DNA of 64,000 nucleotides from Spisula solida (lineage: Eukaryota; Mollusca; Bivalvia; Venerida; Mactridae), in NCBI GenBank assembly GCA_947247005.1, contig OX365945.1, forward strand, positions 37,998,551 to 38,062,550, given 5' to 3'. The notes below the pieces were generated by a model. That model worked only from the letters and a program-made list of their open reading frames with translations, did no database searches and had not been told where the DNA came from. Both the position numbers and the translations under genes were made by a program. The stretch's first letter is position 1. Each line of letters starts with the position of its first letter. Positions 25,301-33,437 of this stretch are shown here, in pieces.

Positions 25301-28300
25301 ACAAAGTCTGGACATATCTGCATAGCACTTCATTCCCCGATTTTTAAAATTTGGGCATACATATCTTAAGTAAAGAAAAACATTTCACACACCGTTGACA
25401 ACCATTTTTGCCGATTGGCACTATAACGGAAATCGCATTTGGAACATTTTTTACACATAACGCGATTGCTGTGGTGCAAGTGATTACCAGGCGTGTTTTA
25501 GAAACAAATTCAGGGAAAACCTCCATTTTTGTTCGGCTACTGGTCCGATTCCAGTAGTGGGATTATTGGCTTATCTGGGGTTGTTAATAACTTTTTACCT
25601 GATAATATTATATCTACCGTAATTGGTTTGTCTATTTGAAATCAGCATACAATAATACATTTAAATGCGAAATTTAATTGATTTTTTAAAAAAAAAGCGA
25701 TTGAAAGCCTTTCTTTTAGAAGGCAAAAAATCCTAAAATTGACCGCTTTTTCACTAGCGATGCCAAGTAAATTAGGAGTAACTTCCCTTGGCAAAACTCA
25801 TGAATATTCATTTTACCTCAAACCTGACCAAAGAATAGTAGCTTTTTATTACAGTCTTTTAAAGCTATAAAACAATCGAAACACAGAGCCAAAATGCTTT
25901 TGACAGTTAGATAGAAGATGTAATATGTGGGAAACGTGCCAAATACCGAGAAATACGCTCGCGATGGGCCCAAAAAATATTGACAAAAATTTCAGAAAAT
26001 AATATTTTGTACAATCCGGCCGATTACGCTCACAGGTAACTGTATCATTAATAAACAGTGCCTAAAAAAGAATTCGTATACAAGGTGTATTTCCCGAAGA
26101 AGTGATCGTACAGTCACTGGGGGTATTTTGGTTTTTTCAGAATTTAAAGCATTTACCGCATTAATTATCTTTTTAAAGCTGTGGGTGATCAAAAACATCT
26201 TTGTGAATCAAAAGCATTCGAAAACATGCTTAAATTTACCTTCGTACGATATAATTCATTGTTTAAACTTTGATTTTATTTTTCGAGGGCGTAAAACGCT
26301 GTAGGGACGGCTGTAGTGGTTTTTAGTGTGTCTGACGGGTATTTCGAACGTATTTTATAACGGTCGTTTTCATTGGCGTAGTATACATCGTTTGTACGCT
26401 GGTAACCAAGTCCTGGGAAACCCCAATGAAATCAACCAATGAAAATCGTTGTTACAAAAAGGAAATCACGCGCATCATTCGGACAAACATGGAGTTATTT
26501 TGACATTTAAATATGCCAACGATTCATTTTTTGGGCTTACACGTATACATTCACTGAAGTGAACATGTGTCAACCAGGTAAATCTGTTCCAACTTTTTCG
26601 TTCGTTAATTTTACCGCATTATTATGTTTCTACACAACAGTCAATTCGACATATGTTGGTGATTTCCTCAATATTTCCGTTTTTTTGTTTTTATTGAGTC
26701 CACCCCAGTGACCGGGTGGACACCGTGATACGTATTTATGGCATAACTGTTTAGCTACTTGACCAATTTCAATGGGATTTTGCTTGAAAGTAGTTATAGT
26801 AGTGTTTTTTACGAATATAATTACTTTATGAAGATATCGAAAGCCAATTCTTGTTTTTGATACCTGGTCAATTCATAGAAATACACCTTGTATAAGAATT
26901 CTAAATTTAACAAATTTTTTTTTTTTTTAGGTACTGTTTATTAATGATACAGTTACCTTTGATTACGCTTGGTTCTTTTGGAGTTTCTAATGCACCAAAG
27001 TGTCAATTAAACTATTAAATGCGATTTTTGAAAGAAAACAACAGGAATATGCTTAAATTTTAAAAAGTGAAAGTAGAGTATAAATACGTACAAGCAACGT
27101 CGTAATTATTCAGTTTAAAAGTGGACGGTCACTTCAAATTCTGATAGCTAATGATGAGAAATCATATTTTAATGTTTATAACACATAAAATATATCCAAA
27201 CTTACAGTATTTGTTCAGAAATCACTGTATAAATATTGAGTAAGTTCGTCCCAAATATTTTCGTACCCATTAAGGTTCGTACTCAATATTTTCGTACTCA
27301 TGCCAAATAATGTTGATTTTTGTTAAGACAGGTGTTTTAGCTACTATGGGCTCAGAAAATATAATGTTTATAACAAAGTTTTTTTTTAAAGTTTTTGAAT
27401 GGCAAGGCAAAGTTGAATATTGGTTGATAAAGGCAGTTTAACACAATCAACCATTAAGAGCTGTCCTTGAACAGCGTGCTCCACTATTCACAGTGCCATG
27501 CTAGGAAAGTACAATCATTATGAATTAAAAACAAAATGCTTCTATCAGCAACATTACCCTCGGTTGTGAAGAGGTTGGGGCTTCTTATTCGGAAAAGGGT
27601 GATAATTGGGGGAAACGCTTGATAGAAATACCTACCCATGTGAAGGGATTTGTTCATAATTTTAACAAGTATGCAAAATATCAAAGCAATACATGTCAAT
27701 GCACTTTGAAGATATTAGAGGTTAAAACTGTGTGCCTAAACTTTAACATTTGCATTTATACTAGTCTAAGTACATAAGGGGACATTTATAATTTTAACAG
27801 AAGCGGGACAGAGTTACCTACCCCTGTGTAGGGGTTGGGGTTATGATGGTAATCAAGTATGCAAAGTATCAAAGCAATATGTCAATACACTTTTAGATAT
27901 TTAGTTGGGTCAGGATTTTGTGATTTTTTAAATGAAGTGAATTTCGAATGCTGAAAAGTGGACTTAGAAAAAACATCATAACTTTAGTTTGAAAAAAGAT
28001 TTTTTACTATTTATTTCACTTTTATTATCAGACATGATAGTTCTATTTAACAATATATATTATTTTCATATTTGATGTTAAGATAAAAATCATGTTGCAT
28101 TGCTATTTTCACGTTTTCAAATTGCCATAACTTTTTATTTAGATGACTAGTCCCATAAATAAGACTCTACGTACGTTCCACAGTACTATAGAGTCTCATA
28201 GTTTTGAACTTAGCTGTCTTTAGCAAAATTTTATTTCCGAATTGAACGACTTATTCGGGATTAAACAGTTGAATCGACCGCAGTAAAGCTTATTTCAATC

Positions 28301-31300
28301 ATAAAGTACAAAAAACCAAGTTAAAAATACCTTTACACAACCAATATTACATGAAATGTTTGTCCATGGTTACCAACATTCAATGTCCGTGAAAGTCCCG
28401 GAATCGAGTGTCAAACCCGCGAGCCCCGGACAATTCATGAAAAACCCGGACTGGCATAAGTCTGCATTTGTAAATTGTTTATCACGTTAAATCATTCAGA
28501 AAACAGCCGATGTCCAGCTGTTTCCAAATATACAAGGTACAAGGCCAGTTTGTTCCACAGTACCCAAAATCTCATCATTTTTTATGAAGCCTGTACCGTT
28601 AGTTCAGTAATCACCATGAGGCATGTGTTAATGATCCGTATCAGTAATTGATACCAATCAAGCCCAGCAGGTCAGTTCAACATCAGGCAATGGCGTGGGA
28701 ATTAATTAAGTTTGGCTATTTACTGATCTATCAAGCGAAGGGGTAAGGTCATCAATTAGTCATGCCAGCATGTTTCTTTACGAGTGTGACATTAACTGAA
28801 GCAATATTGCATGTCTAATCATTAATTTCAGGTAAAACAGATTGCAAATTTCGCGCAAATAGGCAGCCATTATTTTAAGGAATGGTTAAAGTCCATCCGG
28901 ACCGAAAATACGTTCATGTGTCTAATAGGGTTTACCTCCCTTGAACATCTGAAATCTCACGGATGAAAGTTAAAATATCACGGACAAAAATCGTAAATCT
29001 CCCTGATGGCTCATGAAACAAGTTGGAAAGCATGTTTGTCTGACATCTGCCGCGATTCACTTCTGTTTTAAAAACGAAAGTTACCTACAGTTGACAAATT
29101 TGTCGTAGACGAAATAATTATTCGGTACAGAGTAGTTGTTCTTGACCGATTATAATGTAGGCCTACTTTTAGTCCGGATACCGGGTTTTAGTTGTAGCCA
29201 TTTTTCGTCCAATAAAAAATCGTGTAAATGTCGGAACAACAACATTTGGAATACATCGGCTCTGTTCGACGGGTTCAATGGCATAAACAAGGACATTTCA
29301 GTAAATTTGGAAGTGAAATAAAACAGGAATAATTTATGTCTCAATGAGGTTAGTTTTCTTGAAATTATTCATATTCAATGATAGAAAAGGCATTAATGAA
29401 GCCATGTGTGGTGTGCCTTTACTTTGTATTGCTTTTTGGGGCTCATAATCGGTAACCAAACAGCGACAAAGAATCGTGTCGCAAAGTGCTACATAGAGTG
29501 AGGGGACCAATGCTCGGTCAGCCCAGTGCTCGGTCACTTCGTTTGTTATGCAAAATTAAATGAGAAATAAAGATTGTTAATCATGTTTTTACCACTGCTT
29601 TGTTTATTTCAACCCCTCTTGCACCTAATTACACCAGAAAATCGTCATTTTTCATTTTTTTAAATAATTTTGCAGACAGCAGTTGTTCGTCATCGAAAGA
29701 AGACTGAACGAATATCACTACATTTCCACACTGACAAATCATAGATATTTACATTTAGAATAGTATTTCCATGTACCTTAACTTCGAAATGTGTAAGCTT
29801 TGTGTTTCAACAGAAAAAAAGGAACTGTAATCCACAGTGACTGATTTAACTGGCAATAAACAAATACCCCACCCACCTGCTGACGTCATTTATTAGCTGC
29901 GCGGCTCATGGATAAACTGCATAATCTGCACTATGGGATAAAATAGGTGCGGTAAAAATAATTTGTTCACAATTGTTTTCATTTGTTTGTGCTCAGGGGG
30001 AAAATTATAAGTTTTTTCATTGTTATAATGCTGAAATAAATTATGATCACTGATGAAATTGTTAGTGTCACACATTACTCATAATTACATTGTCATTCAA
30101 CAAGACGTCAAAAGGTGAGTGGTAGTAAAGCAATAGTTTGGTACAATTGGCCCGTATCATCAGCATTTATTTCTGTTTTTATGTCACATTATATCAGTTG
30201 ATATGTTAAACAAACAGTTCCCATTGATTATTACAAAATTATATTTCGGAGTTATTATATAGACCCCTGACCAAGCACTGGTTCCGTCACTAACAATTTT
30301 GCTAATGTTTGATCCATATCTTCACCGCACCTGTTTTATCCTATAATCGGTGTCAAGGTGGACGCTTTGTTTACAATCTCGTCGGAATAGGCTTGATCAT
30401 TATTTTAATGTGTTGTTTTACTGTAGTTTATTGAGTTTGTAAGTTATACAGTAAAGTTCCACCTAACGACCGGTCCGATAATGCGACCGTCCCGCTATTA
30501 CGACCGATTTTTAAAAGAACCAAATAATTTTGTTCTATATTCAATTGAATTAAGGTCCTATAATGCGACCGGTCCGCTATTCCGTATTACGACCAATTTA
30601 ACCAGTCCCATTGTGTCAATTCCCACTGTGTTTGGTCTCGCTAATACGACCAATTATGTGTCATGTATAATTTTGTGTAAACAACTTTATTCACACCTAC
30701 GCGGATCTCTGGGGCGCTTGAAAATCATCTTGCACCTTGATCAAGGTCGCGGGGCGCTTGAGATCGAAGACGCCGTGTAGTCATTTATGACAGCCAATTA
30801 AATGTCAATTAGATTAAACGTGTATAAACAATCGATAATTGCCTGGGGCAGCATGCATGACTGGCAAACAAGCAGATTAACCAATTTAAGACACTGATTA
30901 GCATCAATTAAATGTCACTAAAGTTGTGAAAAACTTGTTGAATTTGCCGACGATAAAAATGAATTGTTTTCATTTCGGTACGGTTTAAAGTCAGGTACGA
31001 TACGGCGTCACGGAATTTCGTTACCAACGTAGATCGTTCAGAACTTTGTTAATAACGAAGAGCATTAATGTAGTTTATATTAATCAATAAATCTTCCTTA
31101 AAGATCAAATCATAACTAAGAAGTCACCATTTTATTCTCAAGAACGATTCAAATCACGGTCTGTTATTGTAACTTGCGTAGTATTCGGACAACTTCAAAA
31201 TTCGGATAAATTGTGCTTCAGAGAATATAAGCATTATTGCTGCCTAATTATGCAGTTTTAATTAATATATATATATTATATTGTATTAATTAAATGTGTA

Positions 31301-32097
31301 TGCTGTACATTGTTTTTGTTTTTATTATATTTATATATGTATATTAGCTTCAAAGACAATGTTCACCAGTATATAACAACCAGTGCTAGCTTCTTCAAGG
31401 TACATACACACAGACTCGCTATTAAGACCAACTCGCTATTAAGACCACTTTTTGTCAGAACGGTCGGTGGTCTTAATAGCGGAACTTTACTGTAATTTTG
31501 AAAATATACACTTTTTGACCGAGCACTGGTTCACTGACTCTACATGTACTTGGGACCCGGCGAGACCTATCGTAATGTAATTAAATGAACAGTTTGGTCT
31601 CTGTTGGGACTACCAGATGACATACGTACATAATTCAAACTGTTCTGCAGAGCTTTTAATGAGCTCTTTAACTTGCACTTACATTTCTCATCATAGGTGC
31701 ACAAACGAAAATTGACTGAGGGTTGCTTCAATTAATGTTAGCGTCATTTTTTATCCTTTCACGAATTATTTGACTTTTTTTAACATTTTAAAAATATTCT
31801 GACTTCACTCATTTGCTTTTATATACTTTTTGACTGTGTTATCCACTCACACTGTGCTGACGCGCACATGCACTTAATACCCGCAACTTAGGTATCAATA
31901 GATAGAGATGATGTCGCGAAATCGCATGAAAATTAGATTTTCACGGACTCGTCTACAGACTTCGAAACAAATATGTTAACTTATTCAGTACATAAATTGT
32001 CTTTTCCAGTAACGAAATCATAATAAAGTCCTTACCAATATCTTGAGCCTGGGCCGTACTTTTTTGGGTGAGAGTTCCAAATGTTAGCGAACCCCAT
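1342..32097 (-). CDS. RPS29: Ribosomal protein S29 (uS14), three coding exons, complete
   Basis: Small zinc-binding protein of the 40S ribosomal subunit head. The coding sequence is the minus-strand join of 32097-32036, 9942-9843 and 1350-1342: 62 + 100 + 9 = 171 nt, i.e. 56 residues plus TAA, exactly the usual RPS29 length. Recognisable blocks are SHPKKYG near residues 9-15, [19 protein letters not shown] at 28-46 and DIGFKKLD at the end. Cys21, Cys24, Cys39 and Cys42 form the C-x2-C-x14-C-x2-C zinc site; Cys21 is encoded across the exon 1/2 junction. Introns begin GT and end AG, and both join in frame. Intron 1 is 22093 bp and intron 2 is 8492 bp, both dense in mobile elements. No premature stop is seen, so it reads as functional rather than a retrocopy. 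Separate RPS29 copies supplying the exons is the alternative, but the exact phase and length make one gene much more likely. Confidence 0.9.
2040..2935 (+). repeat. Family C tandem-core element, 3' truncated
   Basis: Begins with TGTGTCGCCTGA (2069-2080) and continues as about five units of roughly 145-150 bp, each with phrases such as AAAGTTATGCTCCGGACAAG and GGTTCTTGCGCACTGCA. It stops at about 2932 before any terminal hairpin. The same family with its 3' end is at 18333-19405. It lies wholly inside the 1527-5686 element. Confidence 0.75.
2999..5495. repeat. Eight copies of the 15-mer GTAACGTCCGTCCCC
   Basis: Forward copies start at 2999, 3158, 3173, 5106, 5128 and 5481; reverse-complement copies lie at 3521-3535 and 3543-3557 (the last with one mismatch). 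The pair at 3521-3557 is an inverted copy of the pair at 5106-5142, including the AT-rich spacer. 3158 and 3173 are head to tail with no gap. The sequence between copies is AT-rich and has no recognisable gene. Function unknown; clustered transposase-binding sites are one possibility. Confidence 0.85.
4116..4443 (+). repeat. 175-bp tandem duplication
   Basis: Two direct copies, 4116-4275 and 4291-4443, beginning ATGACCCCTAATT and ending near TTGTAAAAACATAGA, with a handful of substitutions and small gaps. They lie inside the 1527-5686 element. No coding content seen. Confidence 0.8.
5783..7343 (+). mobile_element. Family A pearl-like element, ten core units, 3' hairpin cut
   Basis: Starts CAAGAGGGCCC with a 5' hairpin GGGCCCT...AGGGCCC, then CGCTCACCTG. 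About ten direct units of 145 bp follow; the phrase TTTGACCTTGTGACCTAG recurs every ~145 bases. The tail is short (GACGGACGACGACGGAC) and the terminal hairpin is broken off at 7343 after its loop. No coding capacity. It sits in RPS29 intron 2, antisense to the gene. Confidence 0.85.
7344..7830. other. Non-repetitive spacer, possible old hAT remnant
   Basis: Nothing firmly recognised. A short frame reading KAVCKSCLN resembles half of a BED/CxxC finger, and the stretch ends near 7758 in CCACAGCCCTA, similar to hAT-type ends. From 7760 it is a degraded repeat that serves as the target of the next element. Confidence 0.3.
7831..8822 (+). mobile_element. Family A pearl-like element, full length
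   Basis: The best copy in the window. 5' hairpin GGCCC-AAA-GGGCC (7838-7850), motif GCTCACCTG (7857-7865), a unique leader, about five 145-bp units, a long GGAC/GACA tail (8720-8770) and the 32-nt terminal hairpin 8791-8822 (AGCTCAC, bulged T, CTGTCAC, TTT loop, GTGACAG, GTGAGCT). It is inserted into an older related repeat: the flanks join as ...GAAGATTTAA / CAAAAATGTGG..., matching that repeat's continuity. AACA occurs at both edges and may be a target duplication. No transposase. Confidence 0.88.
8823..9455 (+). repeat. Mosaic of diverged family A and family G repeats
   Basis: Bases 8985-9125 match family G (AGGGACCTGGGTCTTG phrase, better preserved at 51.7-52.4 kb). Bases 9140-9455 are about two units of a diverged family A subgroup (CCCACATGACCCAGTTTC) ending in GATCACAAAGGCTCACC and a degraded hairpin. 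No gene seen. Confidence 0.65.
9485..9802 (+). repeat. Short family A copy, one core unit
   Basis: Begins near CTAGGTCGCTCACTTG, has one unit, a reduced GGACGGAC tail and a terminal hairpin (about 9776-9802) with its loop shortened by deletion but the outer arm CAGGTGAGCT kept. It ends about 40 bases from RPS29 exon 2. Confidence 0.65.
9843..9942 (-). CDS. RPS29: RPS29 exon 2
   Basis: Encodes the last base of Cys21 and residues 22-54, including three of the four zinc cysteines. It is preceded on the minus strand by a polypyrimidine acceptor (CCTTGCTTTTTCAG) and followed by AAG then GTTTGT. If the donor were not used, the frame would read only four more residues before a stop, but the last two conserved residues (LD) are found in exon 3. 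It lies between two family A repeats, 40-50 bp from each. Confidence 0.92.
9988..10230 (+). repeat. Family A 5' fragment
   Basis: Starts CAAGAGGGCCCAAAG as in full copies, retains the leader and part of one unit, then stops near 10230. It begins 46 bases from the exon 2 acceptor of RPS29. Confidence 0.65.
10281..11671 (+). mobile_element. Family A pearl-like element, about nine units
   Basis: Starts at a degraded 5' end (AAAGGTCGCACACCTG), carries about nine 145-bp units (two shortened, with AAGGTTAGACCTAGATT), a GGACGGACGGACGGACG tail and an intact terminal hairpin 11640-11671. The hairpin arm change A to G leaves a G-T wobble. Located in RPS29 intron 1. Confidence 0.82.
11672..12345. other. 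Intron 1 sequence without recognised feature
   Basis: AT-rich sequence with weak similarity (GGTTGGGG and ACTTTGCAAA-type phrases) to the family H repeat seen at 27.5-27.9 kb. No gene, RNA or intact element seen. Confidence 0.4.
12346..15506. mobile_element. 3.1-kb inverted-repeat element (parent of the 24.7-kb copy)
   Basis: Bases 12447-12467 (ACATATCGATCGGCCGATTAA) are the perfect reverse complement of 15486-15506. The left end extends outward to about 12346, because that stretch matches, inverted, the right flank of the related copy at 24722-25190. The right end here is therefore truncated. Bases 12460-12720 and 15368-15506 correspond to the two halves of that shorter copy. The 2.6-kb interior has no protein I recognise. 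Superfamily unassigned. Confidence 0.65.
14530..14590 (-). repeat. tRNA-derived SINE head, degraded
   Basis: On the minus strand an A-box-like TAGCCTAGTGGT (14586-14575) is followed about 33 bases later by a B-box-like GGTTCTTTCCC, with GGGAGGTCCCTGG between. It does not fold as a good tRNA; a decayed SINE promoter is the likely reading. Confidence 0.4.
15507..16130. other. Intron 1 sequence without recognised feature
   Basis: AT-rich. A small inverted repeat TTGTGTGG...CCCACACAA lies at about 15918-15940. No gene seen. Confidence 0.4.
16140..16420 (+). repeat. Tandem-core repeat, two units (family I)
   Basis: Two direct units of about 151 bp (GTAAAGGTCA at 16146 and 16297), each with a TGACCTTGACCTTTRACCTA phrase and ending near CTTSRGTTATT. 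No tail or hairpin is present. In the second unit TGACCTTTGACCT is a perfect direct repeat of the nuclear-receptor half site with one-base spacing. Confidence 0.65.
16421..17477. other. Intron 1 sequence; poly-C run at 17363-17376
   Basis: No gene or intact element seen. A run of 14 C at 17363-17376 is the only sharp feature; overlapping short frames on both strands lack any recognisable domain. Confidence 0.45.
17478..18332 (+). repeat. Family A array with both ends missing
   Basis: About six units of the 145-bp core, one with an internal deletion near 17970. The array keeps the GACGGACGGACGAAGAGTGATCACAAAAGC tail start in part, then switches abruptly at 18332 to family C sequence, losing the family A hairpin. 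The 5' leader is also absent. Confidence 0.8.
18333..19405 (+). repeat. Family C array with intact 3' hairpin and A tail
   Basis: About seven units of 148 bp, then a GCC-rich spacer in place of a GGAC tail, then the terminal hairpin 19374-19393 (TGTCGCC, loop TTTTCA, GGCGACA) and an 11-A run. TCAGGCGACACA at 19384-19395 is the exact reverse complement of the 5' motif TGTGTCGCCTGA seen in the copy at 2069. No coding capacity. Confidence 0.8.
19840..20345 (+). repeat. Tandem-core repeat with GGAC tail (family J)
   Basis: Two related units (AATTTTGAAATCT recurs near 19827 and 20143, GCAACCAGA near 19894 and 20207), a 23-bp duplication of a GGCCCCCACCCGCTGGCGG phrase at about 20023-20070, and a GGACGGAAGGACAGACAGAC tail at about 20298. 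Fragments of the same family occur at 54.7-55.0 kb. Confidence 0.6.
20346..21476. other. Intron 1 sequence without recognised feature
   Basis: Open frames of 83 and 113 codons overlap on opposite strands at 20611-21029 but have no recognisable domain, and neither has convincing splice or start context. GTTGCTATGG occurs twice near 20774-20811. Confidence 0.4.
21828..22546. mobile_element. 719-bp nested element, ends CATGGTTCCCAC / CAGGATTCCCAC, TSD TGAAT
   Basis: Inverted ends match at 10 of 12 positions and are flanked by TGAAT at 21823-21827 and 22547-22551. Both ends carry clustered TTCCCTGAC subterminal repeats (around 21867-21900 and 22418-22535), typical of transposase-binding arrays. 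Non-autonomous. Same 5-bp duplication length and CA start as its host element. Carries a family B insertion. Confidence 0.75.
22019..22283 (+). mobile_element. Single-unit pearl-like element (family B) with 3' hairpin
   Basis: Begins TTATGCCCCC (22019-22028), has one core unit with AGGTCAAGGTGAAGGTCA, a long GGAC tail (about 22206-22240) and a terminal hairpin 22251-22282 (TATGCC, bulge, CCCG ... CGGG, GGCATA), followed by AAAAAG. The last arm GGGGGCATAA is the exact reverse complement of the 5' end. Inserted inside the 719-bp element. Confidence 0.8.
23221..23872. mobile_element. 652-bp pogo/Tigger-type MITE, TA duplication
   Basis: Ends CAGTCGACTCTCGTTATCTC and, inverted, CAGTCAACTCTCGTTATCTC, flanked by TA at 23219-23220 and 23873-23874. 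The CAGT start and CTCGTTATC body are typical of pogo/Tigger members of Tc1-mariner. Interior carries repeated GACATAACG/TTCGAGAT phrases but no transposase. Confidence 0.85.
24722..25190. mobile_element. Internally deleted relative of the 12.3-15.5 kb element
   Basis: 24722-24962 matches 12460-12720 and 24963-25100 matches 15368-15506 in the same order, so about 2.6 kb of interior is missing. The right flank to about 25190 matches, inverted, the left end at 12346-12446, revealing the true outer inverted repeat. The left end is truncated. Confidence 0.7.
25191..26021. other. Intron 1 sequence without recognised feature
   Basis: AT-rich, one poly-A run near 25690. No gene or element seen. Confidence 0.4.
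26031..26960. mobile_element. 930-bp inverted-repeat element flanked by 9-bp direct repeat
   Basis: AGGTAACTGTATCATTAATA and six further bases at 26034-26059 are perfectly inverted at 26933-26958, and the similarity continues inward to CAAGGTGTATTTC, interrupted by a poly-T run on the right. GATTACGCT flanks both sides (26022-26030 and 26961-26969). A 9-bp duplication suggests a Mutator-like element, though the outermost two to three bases are not inverted. Non-coding. Confidence 0.65.
26970..27480. other. Intron 1 sequence without recognised feature
   Basis: A local duplication of TTCGTACYCA...ATATTTTCGTAC phrases occurs at 27245-27300. Nothing else seen. Confidence 0.4.
27500..27930 (+). 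repeat. Tandem repeat of about 190 bp, two units (family H)
   Basis: AAGTATGCAAAATATCAAAG at 27666 recurs near 27857 with the same downstream CAATGCACTTT context. An inverted copy lies at about 51220-51500. Non-coding. Confidence 0.55.
27931..29490. other. Intron 1 sequence without recognised feature
   Basis: Nothing supportable: no element ends, RNA gene or coding domain recognised in about 1.5 kb. Confidence 0.4.
29497..31543. mobile_element. Possible 2-kb inverted-repeat element
   Basis: CCAATGCTCGGTCA near 29508 is inverted as TGACCGAGCACTGG near 31516, with partial matches outside and CTACAT just beyond both edges (29491-29496 and 31544-31549). Further inverted pairs occur inside (ATAAAATAGGTGCGGT at 29938 with its near complement at 30325). 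It carries the pogo-type insertion below. End definition is uncertain. Confidence 0.45.
30449..31492. mobile_element. 1044-bp pogo/Tigger-type MITE, TA duplication
   Basis: CAGTAAAGTTCC at both ends in inverted orientation, flanked by TA (30447-30448 and 31493-31494). Both ends hold repeated CTAATACGACC / GCTATTAAGACC phrases. The 99-codon frame inside is built from these repeats and is not a gene. Confidence 0.82.
32036..32097 (-). CDS. RPS29: RPS29 exon 1 (coding part)
   Basis: Encodes residues 1-20 and two bases of the Cys21 codon, beginning MGFANIW and containing [11 protein letters not shown]. The ATG at 32097 has A at -3 and G at +4, a strong animal start context. The exon ends ...TATTG followed by GTAAGG, a near-consensus donor. 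The phase-2 junction position is the one I recall for vertebrate RPS29. Confidence 0.88.
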
Positions 32098-32130
32098 CGT
32101 GGTAAATTTCGGAAAGGAAGACTTCCGGCA
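32098..32130 (-). promoter_or_regulatory. RPS29 5' UTR with 5'TOP-like start and CCGGAAGT site
   Basis: On the minus strand the bases before the ATG contain CTTCCTTTCC (32120-32111), a run of ten pyrimidines beginning with C. That is the form of the 5' terminal oligopyrimidine tract of ribosomal protein mRNAs; it would give a 5' UTR of about 23 nt. Immediately upstream is CCGGAAGT (32128-32121), the ETS/GABP consensus often found at ribosomal protein promoters. No TATA box is seen. The start site is inferred. Confidence 0.65.
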
Positions 32131-32397
32131 GATTTACCCAGAATGCCCGGTGTATATTAGGTAAAACACCCCTAAAATATACCAGTCGTTTCGTACACTG
32201 TACGTTTCGTAGGGTCACACCTGGGACGAAGAACATACTATCGTTAGTACTAAGTTACACTCATAATTTCCGATTCGCCTGTACATAGATAGATAGAGAG
32301 AAAATTTCCGATTCGTAGACGAGAAAATTTCCGATTCGTAGACAAGAATTGTGAATTATGAGGTATGGGATATTAAACAAACTATGTCATATAATTA

Positions 32398-33084
32398 GGC
32401 AGTGGCTAGCCGTCCGGCGCCGGACGACTAGACAGCGAAATTAGTCGTCCGGCATTAGAAATAGAAGTAGTAGTTTCAATAACAGTATTATGAGGATGGG
32501 GATAGTATATGACTTCACTTCATTCTGAAAAATGAAATTGCTGTGTTAGGTAATTGACAGTTTGGAATGTCACTGGTTATTATTATTTATAATAGCGTGA
32601 AAACAATGTTACCGTTTATGAATCGTATCATGGTAGGTCCTATTCTAAACTCCCTGATTGTATATTGTATTTAAAATTTACAAAAAAATACAATTGTAAT
32701 TGTATTGTTTTGTATATATTTGCTATTAAAACTGCGAATGAAAAGTATTATTAATTGCCATAGCTTTGTTTGTGTTACTTCGGCAAATTAACGTGCGTAC
32801 TTTGTTTGTTTTCCAATATGGCGGACATTATACGGAGATACACGGCCGGTCACAAAATGGATGCAGATAAATGCACTAACTTGTCTTGCTTAATTCGTAG
32901 TTTATTACAAGGTAGAAACATATGTGATACTTATCACAAGAAAATAACTGAAATTATGGATGCCTAATGCATAGAAATAGAACGACAGTTACCTAGCCAA
33001 TGCATGTATCGTTTGATAGTCGTCCGATGACGGACGACTAATTTCGCTGTCTAGTCGTCCGGTGCCGGACGGCTAGCCACTGCC
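32398..33084. mobile_element. 687-bp MULE-like element, 58-bp TIRs, 9-bp target duplication
   Basis: Inverted ends begin GGCAGTGGCTAGCCGTCCGG and contain the palindrome GTCCGGCGCCGGAC (GTCCGGTGCCGGAC on the right). Flanked by ATATAATTA at 32389-32397 and 33085-33093. Nine-base duplications and long GC-rich ends fit Mutator-like elements; no transposase is present. It lies about 270 bp upstream of the RPS29 start. Confidence 0.8.
32818..32967 (+). CDS. Unrecognised 49-residue open frame inside the MULE-like element
   Basis: Starts CAATATGGCGGAC, a fair start context, and reads MADIIRRYTAGHKMDADKC onward to TAA. Not recognised. It occupies the interior between the inverted repeats, so it could be a captured host exon, a transposase relic or chance. 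The frame is open for 16 codons upstream as well. Confidence 0.25.
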   Translation: MADIIRRYTAGHKMDADKCTNLSCLIRSLLQGRNICDTYHKKITEIMDA

Positions 33085-33437
33085 ATATAATTAATCTAAA
33101 TTGCTAGTACAAAGGTGTACTGTATACATAATTTCCTATTCGCCGTTACATAGATATATATATAGGGAGAAAATTTCCGATTCGTAGACGAGAAATTTTC
33201 CGATTCGTAGACGAGAACTGTGAATTATGAGGTATGAGAAATTAAACAAACTATATCATATAATTAACTGTATATTGTATGATGTACGAAATAATAAAAT
33301 AGTTGTAAAACAATAATATTGTTATAAATTATGTCTTAGATTAGAGTCTGGTGTTTGTCATACTTCATAAAGAAACACCTTAAAACTGCATTATTCAAGA
33401 ACAAATAATACACAGATTGAACAATTACTTAGAGATT

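Larger units (their letters stand above)
32255..33265 (+). repeat. Direct duplication of about 150 bp split by an insertion
   Basis: 32255-32397 and 33120-33259 are direct copies (ATTTCC-ATTCGCC start, two GAAAATTTCCGATTCGTAGA phrases, ending TATATAATTA). The MULE-like element below is inserted at the end of the first copy. The CGAATCGGAAATTTTC phrase recurs, inverted, at 49.6-50.3 kb. Confidence 0.75.

Noticed and set aside
24476..26730. A second Transib-like element bounded by CACGGTG motifs
   Set aside because: CACGGTG or its complement occurs near 24476, 24531, 24567 and 26728, but the sequences next to them do not form inverted repeats beyond the heptamer and no 5-bp duplication pairs them.
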